A stretch of 32,871 nt of DNA, taken from positions 1 to 32,871 of the forward strand of contig JAWQRN010000254.1 in the NCBI GenBank assembly GCA_033557685.1, given 5' to 3'. Below the pieces are notes generated by a model, which saw nothing but the letters and a program-made list of their open reading frames with translations, did no database searches and was not told the origin of the DNA. Shown here in pieces: positions 24,001-29,100 of the stretch. Numbering within the stretch: the first letter of the stretch is position 1; each line of letters begins with the position of its first letter. This stretch comes from Sperchopsis tessellata. Lineage: Eukaryota; Arthropoda; Insecta; Coleoptera; Hydrophilidae. Position numbers and translations under genes: made by a program.

Positions 24001-25241
24001 ATAAGTCACCATATATTCCCGGAACCTTGACTTCAGCGTGATATATGGAACATTTAGATAAAAATATATCTTTAGCTGGATTGTCCCTAGTACAACATTG
24101 TAGAGTAATTTCAAACAGGAAGGTGTGCTATCACATAAAGCATTATATTATTAATAATTAGGTCTACACTACATTAAATTCTGTCAGAAGGTGCCATATA
24201 TGCATTGATAAATATGGTGGATTATTTGGATAATGATTAATTTTTGTTAATTCCTTCTAGTCAATTCTACTGTAGAATTTCTAGTTTTTTATTTACTATT
24301 TGTATTACACTAATAATAATACTATTTGTTATACTTCTATATTTGAGATAAATTGGCAATAAGATATTAGCTATAAGATATTTTCACCACTATAATAACT
24401 ATTTTGCAATTTTGGCCTTCCCAAAACTTGAATTAACCGTCACATGATCTACTATGAAGTTAGGAGTCACTAAGTTGAGTAAGAGCGTATCTTCTAAGGG
24501 CTTTCAGTGGACACATACACCAACAAAAGATGTAAATTGAGCCACAAGCAATTTTCGCAAGAGGAATCAGAAAACAGGAAAATTGATAATTTAACATTAT
24601 TAGTATGTTTATTACTAATTCTTCTCATTTCTTTGTGTTTAGCCAAACGTTAGTACCTACTGAAATTTTCTATATTAATGATATAATCTCTGTAGAGAAA
24701 TAGAGGCAGCTACCAACATCTTAATTCCCGATGATCGATTCAAATATAAGTATACACTTAAGCATTAAAACTAGAAAGTTAATAGAAAATTTCATTAAGA
24801 ACAACTTGATATGTACAAGGGAGTCCTCCTCCAGAGATCTGCCTTGGCCTTTTCTCCTTGACTAATATAAAAATGAAGAATTACATTTTAGACTCACATG
24901 TAATGAGAAAAACAAAGGAGTTATTGGGAAATATTTAGTTCCAAGTACATAAACAGGTCCTTTATTGAACATAAATAAAATTTCGTTAACATGCAGCTTA
25001 AAGGGTATTAAATATATCAAAGATCTATACTATTTCGGTGGTGTACTTTTGACCAATAGTGACAGTTGCACACATCTATTTATACAGCATCATAACTTTA
25101 TATTAAATTCTAAAAATCAAATTATTGTATGACAAAAATAAACATTTGCGCCAGTACTGTGAAAATTTAATTAAAATAATGTAAGTATAATTTTTTTTAA
25201 TATCTTTAAACCAAAAAGCCTTACCTGCTATTAGAAGTCAT
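2889..25241 (-). CDS. BTAF1: BTAF1 (Mot1/Hel89B), N-terminal part, five coding exons
   Basis: TATA-binding-protein-associated factor: a nuclear Swi2/Snf2 ATPase that uses ATP to strip TBP from DNA. Joining 25241-25225, 7069-6825, 4139-3996, 3334-3159 and 3096-2889 gives 790 nt (263 codons plus one base) with no internal stop. All introns are GT-AG and all phases match. The protein opens MTSNSRLDRLFVLLENG, the classic family start, followed by HEAT-like repeat residues (KQLGEVQRLHPHEL, WETRVAASEAV). Then come the conserved RLRFEQFD segment, the KERMAKQRQLLNARLGLDVV segment, and a basic stretch (NRAKRKARQAVSKQRSRE) followed by KKRLKL, which looks like a nuclear localisation signal. Family members are about 1,850-1,950 residues, so some 14% of the gene is here; the rest of the HEAT array and the ATPase lie left of the window. 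Recognition of the family is firm. The 18.2-kb first intron is unusual but the splice joint is exact. Confidence 0.93.
3159..3334 (-). CDS. BTAF1: BTAF1 coding exon 4
   Basis: 176 nt, acceptor ATTTTTAG and donor AGG|GTAAGT. It begins inside a glycine codon and ends at a codon boundary. It encodes IDLKERMAKQRQLLNARLGL followed by an acidic stretch with SGLFSNEDL. This agrees with the family segment D-KER-A-QR-LL--LGL followed by LF--EDL. Only a 62-nt intron separates it from exon 5. Confidence 0.92.
3335..3995 (-). other. BTAF1: BTAF1 intron 3
   Basis: 661-nt GT-AG intron between exons 3 and 4. AT-rich; no repeat or gene was recognised inside it. Confidence 0.8.
3996..4139 (-). CDS. BTAF1: BTAF1 coding exon 3
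   Basis: 144 nt, in phase with both neighbours (one base carried in, one carried out). The acceptor is TTGTTGCAG and the donor TTAG|GTATGT. The product contains MGRLRFEQFDMEKVLANSTH and LMGSEGKEFDIEEDSSLG. The pattern RL-FE-FD, then a short helix, then GS-G-EF is found in animal BTAF1 between the first HEAT repeat and the KERxAxQRxLL segment. No open reading frame starting at a methionine covers it, so it is easily missed. Confidence 0.9.
   Translation of the reverse strand, partial: KMKHSRHLYHPWVDCVLNSLTWRKFWQTVHILWGQKEKNSILKRILH
4366..4720 (-). pseudogene. Non-LTR retrotransposon relic, 3' end of reverse transcriptase ORF
   Basis: On the minus strand the stretch around 4590-4400 reads VLRWFWYLERMSELRITKQI, then VGKDAGRPKSK, a stop, LNGVGEILKSRQEIERHV and a stop. 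The pattern (W-G-H/Y-ERM-E-R--K-I, basic GRP--, then W-DGV--) is the typical last 100 residues of insect LINE polyproteins. Stops and the loss of flanking coding sequence show it is inactive. The clade cannot be fixed. It lies in BTAF1 intron 2, in the same direction as the gene. Confidence 0.65.
4998..5430 (+). pseudogene. Non-LTR retrotransposon relic, 3' end
   Basis: The open frame at 4998-5333 contains VVKARHLGWFGHLMHMEDGR, TPKKEMDW, ARAKGMPRRWGKENVVEDLR and SMGVWNYAM, then a stop. The following bases still read NRERWRKVVEQAKIHRGL. This order (LGW-GH--RMED-R-PK, basic RRW, DLR-MGV-NW, RE-WRKVV-QAK-H-GL) is the known C-terminal end of many insect reverse transcriptase ORFs. The stop in place of the NW region's continuation and the missing RT core mark a 5'-truncated, mutated copy. 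Confidence 0.75.
5431..6824. other. BTAF1: Remainder of BTAF1 intron 2
   Basis: AT-rich intronic sequence with no recognised coding block apart from the hammerhead-like motif at 6522-6546. The 70-codon plus-strand opening at 6054-6266 has no similarity I recognise and sits wholly in the intron. Homopolymer A tracts occur near 5932. Confidence 0.5.
6522..6546 (+). ncRNA. Hammerhead-ribozyme-like core motif (weak)
   Basis: CTGATGA at 6522-6528 and GAAA at 6543-6546 are separated by 14 nt able to form a four-pair stem (6530-6533 with 6539-6542, one G-T pair). This is the arrangement of the hammerhead catalytic core, which is known from Penelope-like retroelements and SINE-like retrozymes in animals. 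One extra base (T 6529) lies before the stem, and I could not confirm stems I and III or a cleavage site. It may be a decayed repeat end or chance. Confidence 0.25.
6825..7069 (-). CDS. BTAF1: BTAF1 coding exon 2 (HEAT repeat)
   Basis: 245 nt giving residues 6-87. The acceptor reads CTTTTCAG|A and the donor ACAG|GTACAT on the minus strand. It encodes LDRLFVLLENGSSAVTRSAA and the first HEAT-type repeat, in which TRSAAAKQLGEVQRLHPHEL and TWETRVAASEAVRAIV are the family hallmarks. In the known family this part of the protein contacts TBP through the alpha-solenoid. It is the best conserved block in the window. Confidence 0.94.
7482..7873 (+). repeat. Dispersed repeat, copy 1 of a direct pair
   Basis: Aligns over about 390 nt, with many substitutions and gaps, to 9641-10083. 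Matching landmarks are TTAACAT near 7580, ATGTATGTATATCAGT near 7612, TTTAGATATTAG near 7726, CTCGAAAATCCC near 7802 and AGTATCAGAGG near 7852. A 9-bp perfect hairpin with a one-base loop lies at 7821-7839 near the 3' end. No coding potential. It could be a non-autonomous transposon copy or half of an old duplication. Confidence 0.65.
7874..8459. other. BTAF1: BTAF1 intron 1 DNA between repeats
   Basis: AT-rich; no conserved coding block. The minus-strand opening at 8077-8283 consists of low-complexity hydrophobic codons and has no recognised motif. Confidence 0.4.
8460..8800 (+). pseudogene. Decayed mariner-superfamily transposase, second type
   Basis: The frame from about 8545 reads KIHKFFEDTQYSLKI, a stop, LGILGHYLIGPLFFEE, then LNMLENKMHPLIMYVV, EEIDGDFIF and HYIVMQCLEF. 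Tc1/mariner-superfamily transposases of insects have REVHTQ-P-KLNVW-GI-G--IIGPFFFE, then YL-ML---PL, then -IFQQDGAPPHY---VR-FL. Here the QQDGAPP block is replaced by NKMVY, so the second catalytic aspartate is gone. The first part of the catalytic domain is only dimly visible upstream of 8540. It is a different subfamily from the copy at 620-1640. Confidence 0.6.
8801..9640. other. BTAF1: BTAF1 intron 1 DNA, nothing recognised
   Basis: AT-rich sequence between the mariner relic and repeat copy 2. No open frame with a known motif was seen on either strand. Confidence 0.4.
9641..10083 (+). repeat. Dispersed repeat, copy 2 of a direct pair
   Basis: Partner of 7482-7873 in the same orientation, about 2.2 kb to the right. 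The same landmarks appear in the same order and the copy ends at the same point (AGTATCAGAGGTGAT). The stem-loop is retained at the equivalent place, but with different bases (GCTTGCAA with TTGCAAGC) and a longer loop containing a short local duplication. Confidence 0.65.
10451..10479 (+). repeat. Left terminal inverted repeat of piggyBac relic
   Basis: 29-nt repeat beginning TGTCCTATAAAT, paired with 12340-12368 in opposite orientation with five differences. Confidence 0.7.
10742..12260 (+). pseudogene. piggyBac transposase, disrupted
   Basis: Fragments in order: an acidic N-terminus (TDEEVDLIVLPPDPDSFTDE, DVSETGPSKRKVSERLRQKK) near 10780-11025; SSDEIKAFISILYLSGYHQV and FERHYWSEENLGVEK near 11220-11320; SVDEMIVKYYGHHGLKQFIR near 11437-11500; GSRVVLDMLDCIS near 11613; RCIYFDNLFI near 11665, holding one catalytic aspartate; FKNYNSYKGGVDQHDWLVKK near 11926, holding another; and a C-terminal cysteine-rich tail (RCQSGTCKFKPL, YGVKCNLTLCQNCF) ending at 12258. 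The order follows the DDE_Tnp_1_7 (piggyBac) domain and its zinc-binding end. Frameshifts, stops and missing pieces rule out function. Confidence 0.85.
12340..12368 (-). repeat. Right terminal inverted repeat of piggyBac relic
   Basis: Inverted partner of 10451-10479. Its outer 18 bases also form an internal near-palindrome (TGTCC...GGACA). Confidence 0.7.
12369..12914. other. BTAF1: BTAF1 intron 1 DNA between piggyBac and LINE relics
   Basis: AT-rich, no coding block recognised. A phrase resembling the end of the direct-repeat pair (ATCAGAGGCAT, minus strand) occurs near 12655, too short to call a third copy. Confidence 0.35.
12915..13990 (+). pseudogene. Non-LTR retrotransposon relic, reverse transcriptase to 3' end
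   Basis: Starts with FIRKGFSIIDHLQAIKTLIE and LCFTDFE (RT palm; the AFDSV motif is deleted), then ELVRNIYANSTI, LFTMALENIFKNVEWHQKGV and the remains of FADDIVLI. The open frame at 13261-13536 gives MNQLNESSKQTGPNLNLEKT, IDKTEDYIYLGHQIR and RIQQSWETFGKLGYIFKNN. After a stop come NSCILPVSTYGKETAT, GRWSWAGH-like and AGPQKRWVDDIKEKAGTNWQ-like remnants, and the family ending EAYVQQW. The tail is A/G-rich. This is a common insect LINE type (endonuclease-reverse transcriptase); I do not assign the clade. Stops and deletions make it dead. Confidence 0.85.
13991..14807. other. BTAF1: BTAF1 intron 1 DNA, nothing recognised
   Basis: AT-rich; no open frame or repeat recognised. Confidence 0.4.
14808..15026 (-). 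pseudogene. Possible LINE 3'-end fragment
   Basis: A 72-codon frame ends with SWDRLKSKVRTYCRRKGVCK, NSVEWRTLIASSGQPDRD. The WDRLK...EWR-LI--S pattern resembles the last residues of some LINE ORFs, where a basic tryptophan helix is followed by REWR-L and a short tail. The match is short and I hold it loosely. It lies just beyond the C-terminal end of the Tigger relic. Confidence 0.25.
15110..16175 (-). pseudogene. Tigger/pogo-type transposase relic (DDE_1)
   Basis: Minus-strand fragments in order: RRKIYKQTIAACLS near 16000; KNPRVFKQKNVIKSRLGVFW near 15890-15820; MKTWITQSLFIEWVIQVFCP near 15810-15750; LLLLDNALSHEPELATSLEE, QFHFVKVKLLLPNTSPFIAC and FKKIYSKKMFFKCFEAASGD in 15720-15540; EIVTLRESLSLEVVELTV near 15440; and a C-terminal stretch with AWEIVKG and DNVVTYLNN. 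Tigger and jerky-like transposases have KNPRAFK, W--R-LF-EWF---F-P-V, LLLDNAP-HP, LPPNTTPL-QPMDQGVI and FK-Y. Here DNA-SH survives but the PMDQG stretch is deleted. A TA followed by CAGTAGATC on the minus strand at 16177 is a plausible element end; the opposite end was not found. Confidence 0.75.
16185..16300 (-). pseudogene. Small LINE 3'-end fragment (tentative)
   Basis: The plus-strand phrase ACCTTGTCATATATGCCTTT repeats, with one difference, the sequence at 4391-4410 that belongs to the LINE relic at 4366-4720. Similarity fades within about 100 nt. It may be a second, smaller copy of the same family in the same orientation. Confidence 0.35.
16354..16387 (+). repeat. Two-copy 17-bp tandem repeat
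   Basis: GTATGGTATGTGCACCT is followed directly by GTATGGTACGTGCACCT (one difference). A related inverted stretch (ACTTGTACACTATATACAAGT) adjoins it on the left at about 16327-16348. Confidence 0.8.
16388..17541. other. BTAF1: BTAF1 intron 1 DNA, nothing recognised
   Basis: AT-rich sequence without recognised coding or repeat units. The minus-strand frame at 16956-17174 has no known motif. Confidence 0.4.
17542..17969. repeat. Interleaved inverted-repeat cluster (A1-B1-A2'-B2')
   Basis: Block A1 (17542-17592) pairs with A2' (17829-17879): 48 of 51 bases match in inverted orientation. Block B1 contains a 28-nt core (17699-17726) that matches B2' (17905-17932) with no differences in inverted orientation. 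B similarity extends outward to 17658 and 17969 (GCAATCAG, GAATT). The order A B A' B' is not a simple palindrome; the second copy is inverted and circularly permuted relative to the first. No coding content was recognised. Confidence 0.85.
17970..20079. other. BTAF1: BTAF1 intron 1 DNA with an unassigned 127-codon frame
   Basis: AT-rich. The minus-strand frame at 18926-19309 (127 codons) is hydrophobic at its N-terminus and lacks any motif I know; it is more likely intronic chance or a decayed repeat than a gene. Short direct AT-rich repeats (TTTTGAATATT) lie at 19870-19925. Confidence 0.35.
20080..20717 (-). other. Strand-asymmetric purine tract with coiled-coil-like frame
   Basis: The plus strand is rich in T and C for about 600 nt. 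The minus strand opens at 20717-20499 and reads MKNTIELKEEIKEVRREMRK, RKVGTGEIPNAREILKTRE, then continues charged across stops. Such E/K/R-rich helices resemble the ORF1 coiled coil of some insect LINEs, but biased composition alone could give the same look. The 184-codon plus-strand frame, rich in F, S and L, is a shadow of the same bias. Confidence 0.3.
20772..20782 (+). repeat. Candidate target-site duplication, left of foldback
   Basis: ATGTAAACAAG, repeated exactly at 21349-21359. The left flank abuts the arm directly, while on the right about 22 extra bases lie between arm and repeat. Confidence 0.5.
20783..21348. mobile_element. Foldback element with about 230-247 bp inverted arms
   Basis: The left arm (20784-21014) and the reverse complement of the right arm (21080-21326) align over their length with roughly nine in ten bases matching by eye, around a 65-nt spacer. 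Shared blocks include TATATTGCGGACTACGTAAT, GGGCGATTGATCCATACGTA and GCTCTTTTGATCTTAGAT. The right arm carries about 20 extra bases beside the GGGCGATTG block, so the arms have diverged. An 11-nt direct repeat ATGTAAACAAG flanks it (20772-20782 and 21349-21359) and may be the target duplication. No ORF. Most likely a foldback or MITE-like transposon; a transcript would form a long hairpin. Confidence 0.85.
21349..21359 (+). repeat. Candidate target-site duplication, right of foldback
   Basis: Exact copy of the 11-nt sequence at 20772-20782. Confidence 0.5.
21360..21849. other. BTAF1: BTAF1 intron 1 DNA between foldback and SINE
   Basis: AT-rich, no recognised feature. Confidence 0.4.
21850..21863 (+). 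repeat. SINE target-site duplication, left
   Basis: TACCTCGAGGGAAA, identical to 22152-22165. Confidence 0.92.
21864..22151 (+). mobile_element. tRNA-derived SINE, full length, with target-site duplication
   Basis: 288-nt element. The head (about 70 nt) is tRNA-like, with an RNA polymerase III A box (TAGCTCAGTGG, 21872-21882) and a B box (GATTCGAGTCA, 21915-21925). The body includes a 36-nt core identical to the old copy at 1861-1896. The 3' end reads GCCGACGTTAAATAAAACA and then an A run. It is bounded by a perfect 14-nt duplication (TACCTCGAGGGAAA at 21850-21863 and 22152-22165), the signature of LINE-driven retrotransposition. It lies antisense to BTAF1. The minus-strand frame over it is a shadow. 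Confidence 0.92.
21872..21925 (+). promoter_or_regulatory. Internal Pol III promoter (A and B boxes) of the SINE
   Basis: The A box TAGCTCAGTGG fits the consensus TRGYNNANNGG at every position. The B box GATTCGAGTCA differs from the usual GGTTCGANTCC mainly at its second and last bases. The 32-nt gap between the boxes is in the range seen in tRNA genes. Confidence 0.8.
22152..22165 (+). repeat. SINE target-site duplication, right
   Basis: Directly follows the A-rich tail of the SINE and matches 21850-21863 exactly. Confidence 0.92.
22166..24749. other. BTAF1: BTAF1 intron 1 DNA, very AT-rich, nothing firm
   Basis: Long AT-rich stretch with no recognised gene. The small plus-strand frame at 22433-22642 has no known motif. 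Around 24490 the reading FQWTHTPTKDVN is faintly transposase-like but too short to assign. Confidence 0.4.
24750..25115 (+). pseudogene. Very decayed reverse transcriptase fragment (tentative)
   Basis: In shifting frames I read LSIKTRKLIENFIKNNL, then MYKGVLLQRSALAFSP (compare the RT motif KGVRQGDALAPLLF), then RKTKELLGNI (compare EKTK---), and KGIKYIKDLYYFGGVLLTNS (compare V--F-YLG--LTN). The order and spacing fit the palm and thumb of a LINE reverse transcriptase, but every piece is degenerate. It ends just over 100 nt from BTAF1 coding exon 1. Confidence 0.35.
25225..25241 (-). CDS. BTAF1: BTAF1 coding exon 1 (17 coding nt)
   Basis: The exon encodes MTSNS plus two bases (AG) of an arginine codon. 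It ends at a strong donor read on the minus strand as AG|GTAAGG. The start codon sits in a good context (A at -3). The next exon supplies the third base of the split codon and continues LDRLFVLL, which reproduces the conserved family N-terminus; this match is why so short an exon can be called. A possible splice acceptor (TATTTTGCAG) ends at 25269, 28 nt before the ATG, so the 5' leader may also be spliced. Confidence 0.85.
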
Positions 25242-25268
25242 GGTTCTCCACTTTTAAAGCGAAATTAC

Positions 25269-26019
25269 CTGCAAAATATGTAAAAATTAATATGCACCAA
25301 AACAACCAAATATAAACACAAACATTTTTGCAGTCACTGGGAAAGCCATATGGTCAAATCAATAATTGATGCAATTTCGATAAAAAAATATTTGCAAGGG
25401 CTTCAAAACTTACAGTTTTAAAAACATACAATAATATTGAAATTATACTCCTATAGTGATAAAGTATTGGGCCGATGACACAGTTCCAAGTGTTTTTGTA
25501 CGAGAGCAATCGAGGATATGGAGATCAGATGTATTTAGAATAAACTCTATTAAGCTGTAATATTTCCCTTAAAATCGATGAAAAGTGGAAACTTACGTAT
25601 TGTCACTAATCGTTACTGAATGTTGAACACTTTTTGTACCGTTTCGGAAGGATTTTCGACCATTTTGATTCAAAATTTGCAATAATTTGTAGTTTACATA
25701 GGGTTATTACTGAAAGGAAGTCCATCATACCAGAGTCGAATATATACTGACAGCCATACTGGTCGTCAGCTCGACTATATGCAACAAACTGCTTCTGATT
25801 GGTTGAGATATTTTTGAAATAGAGTCAACATAAATAACTTTTACAGATAATACATGAAATTAGAGGAAATGATTCGCATGTATCTTCTTATAAATATATC
25901 CTTCAGCAAAGTTGAAATACATATCTTACTGAATAAACTACAAGCAATTAATAGTATTGAAGAAATTAGATTATAAAATAAATTTATGTATACAGATGGT
26001 ACATTGGTTAGTCACTGTC
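25269..26019. promoter_or_regulatory. Divergent BTAF1 / NOL12 promoter region
   Basis: About 0.8 kb separates the two start codons. On the minus strand, ACGTAAGT (donor, exon end at 25597) and the acceptor TTTTGCAG (ending at 25269) could define a non-coding first exon and a 5'-leader intron for BTAF1, putting its start site above 25597. An inverted CCAAT box (ATTGG) lies at 25798-25802, roughly midway. On the plus strand TCAGTT at 26018-26023 fits the arthropod initiator and would give NOL12 a leader of about 15 nt. No TATA box stands out. The assignment of control elements is inference. Confidence 0.5.
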
Positions 26020-26023
26020 AGTT
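26018..26023 (+). promoter_or_regulatory. Candidate initiator of NOL12
   Basis: TCAGTT, matching the arthropod Inr TCAGTY, 15 nt upstream of the start codon if transcription begins at the A (26020). Short leaders of this kind are common for ribosome-biogenesis genes; not proven here. Confidence 0.4.
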
Positions 26024-26034
26024 TCAAAACAAAC

Positions 26035-26123
26035 ATGGCGCCTTTGAATAATAAGGTTAAATTCAAAACTAAGAAAAATCGAAAAAATAAAGTGAATTTA
26101 GTGTTTGATGAAACAAAACGAAA
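26035..26123 (+). CDS. NOL12: NOL12 exon 1
   Basis: 89 coding nt: MAPLNNKVKFKTKKNRKNK, VNLVFDETKR and two bases of a lysine codon, ending at AAA|GTAAGT. The conserved LVFDE-KR motif is cut exactly where exon 2 resumes with EFLTGF. Confidence 0.92.
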
Positions 26124-29100
26124 GTAAGTCAAAAATAACCTAAATTTTCATTTAACTTAAATAACATATTTTCTTTTTATTCAAATTTTGTGCATTATAA
26201 CCTTACTTTTAAGCATGCACGATTGTCGCATTTTACCATTATAATATATACAAACCTATATTTTAATATCTTTTCTGTTTAAAATATTTGAATCAGAATA
26301 TATTATTTTCGCAATTTTATTGATTTGAGTGTCAAACTTATAATTTGTTTATTATGTTTTATTTACTACCAGATTATTTTTAATTTTTGGAGTGTATAAG
26401 CTTTCGTGTAATTTGTGAGTAAAATGGTATCTCAGATACATTGGTAATACATTTCAGAGTTGTTTAATGCTCCATGCTTATATCATTTACAAAATCCATT
26501 ATCTCAATTATTCTTGAAAGAAAGTAGGGTAAGCCGTGAGTAGTTTAATAAACCACAAATTTTCCCAGACCAAATACTGTATATGAACCTTATCGGGTAA
26601 GTGTGACGACCAAAAAATGGTACATTCATGGAAAAATAATTTGTATTTACTTCTGCTATAGATATGCAATAATATTGATGAGACACTACAGATTATTTAA
26701 TTGTAGCAAAAATGTATTTGACATAGGTATGCTACATTTTAATAAACTCACTAGAATCTTAACAACTGAAAAGGCCGAACAGAATGCAATGCCAGTGAAC
26801 ATCACAAAATATTAAACGATATTCGACTTTTATGTAAATGTACTGAATTGAACAGAATGTAAACTGTTGAAAGCTGCTAGGCGCATATAGTTGACCAACC
26901 TTTTACTTCAACAGCGGTAACGTGAGTGTATAAGCTCAATAACTCTCATATATTTTTTTTAACATGCTTTTGACAAATTTTTATTGTGAACATACACATA
27001 ACATAAATCAATCACCATTGTTTACAACAACACAAAAGAAATTTTCACGGTGGACGGAGAAAGTTGTGCTCGCATCAACAGTAGAAAGGGACGTAGCTTA
27101 ACACACTCATTTAGAATGTTGGGACCGTGATAAATGTACTTTTGATTTTAGCCATGCATTGGATATGGTGGATCACAATATTCTTCTGCAAAAGTTAATG
27201 ACTTATGACATGAGGTAGACCTCTGTAGTGGATAAGATCCTATCTTACGGGCAGGTCGATTGTTGGATTGTCTTCGGATGCCGTATAGGATTCCTAGTGC
27301 ATGCATGTTGGTGTACAACAAGGGTCCATATTGGGTCTCCTGCTTTTTCTAATAGATGTTAATGACTTACTACCATGTTTGAGGGAGGGATCGATGATGT
27401 GTCTGTTTGTGCCTCACCTAGTACTGTACCCGATTTAACCATGTCAGTGACAAGGGTGGTCGAATGCATGCGTGTTTGGCCAGATGATAACTGTCTTAGG
27501 CTTAACCCTAATAAGACAAGCTTTATATATTTTAGCTTAGGTCAGGTTGAGGTCCACAGTTTGCTTGTGCGAATGGGTTCACAATCACTGAAACAGCTAA
27601 CAGATGTAAAGTTTCTTTGACTGAGAGTTGACTTGCAGTTACGGTAAAACAAACATTAGTTATATGCTTGGTAAGTTGTCATCACTAAATTTCCTATTGT
27701 GTAGACTAAGGTCAACTGTTGCATTTGACTATTTGATAACATTTTACTATGCAAATGTCGAAGCTCGTCTGAGGTATGGTTTAATTTTTTGAGGATGGGC
27801 ACCTTATGTTGGGAAGGATGTTTGTAGTTGCCTGTGATGTGACATGGTGACCCTTGTTTCGCAAAGCAGGTTTACTCACATCACCATCCTTGTATGTCTA
27901 GGAGTGTACCTTGTTTGTAAAAAGTAATCCAGGAAATTTTAGGATACTTGGGAATATGCAGGCTCATTATGTAACATGAAATGGAGGCATTTTATCTTAT
28001 TCCATGCACAACACAGCAACTTTGGAGAGATGTGCTGAGTATGCTTGAATTAAGATATATAATGCTCTTCCAGTGACTATTAGGAGCATCACCTAAAGGG
28101 CTAAGGGTTTTGGTAAACTATTGAAACTATATCTTTGTGATAAAGCGTATTATAGCCTCCAGGATTTCTTTGAAAATGCAATCTGAAGTATTGTTGACAA
28201 ATGTGGACTGATTCTGTTTAGTTTTGGAATGGTGGCGCTTTTCTCTTTTTTTCCTCTCTGTTGACATTGTGTATTGGAATTTGGTTTTTTTTATACATAT
28301 GTATTTTTTATGACAATTTCTATCTACTGTGTACTTGTCTGGAAATAAAATATATTGTATTGTACTTAGTTCTGTTAATGTACCAATTCGGACACAACCT
28401 TAATAACTTGTTTGATAGTTCTATTTTCCATAATAAATTTCTTATTTTTTTCATGCAGGGTTAAGCCTAAATAAAAGGTGGTCACCCTAACCAGTGTGAA
28501 CGATCCTTTTATACAAGGTGCCAGGGTTTCCCCTGAGTTTTGAACAGAGTGCTGCATTAAAAGTACCTTAAAGCAGTACACGTGATTATTTACACACAAA
28601 TTATTTAATTCAAAATTTTGCAATAGAGAAACTACAGAAGATGTCAAAACAATTATGATTACATGTTCAACTCGCACTTGCACTCGTCTAATTAATATTT
28701 AGTAAACTATCTAAAAACGATTTTAAAGTAAATGTACATCTAGTACAGAAGTGAAATTTGAAAATTATGGAACTAGATTCTAAGAGCAAACAAAAATTAG
28801 ATAAGCTAATTTCGAAACATTGAATTATTAATTTTGAATGTAAAATTTGTTTTTTTAAAAGTGTTTATATTTATTATAAAACAAACCAAAAAACAACGCA
28901 AGCCATTTTATTTCTGTGTTCTTAGTTTTCTGGCTAGCAGGGTACATAATTGATACCTAGCGATACCGGATATCTCAATAAAATCGGTTGGGTGCTGGAT
29001 ACGTACCTGGTACATGGCTGCATCCCTAATATATATATATATACTTATATTCTAGATAACTTGCTGCTTTTCTAAATTACTTGTCAACTATTTTTCCTAT

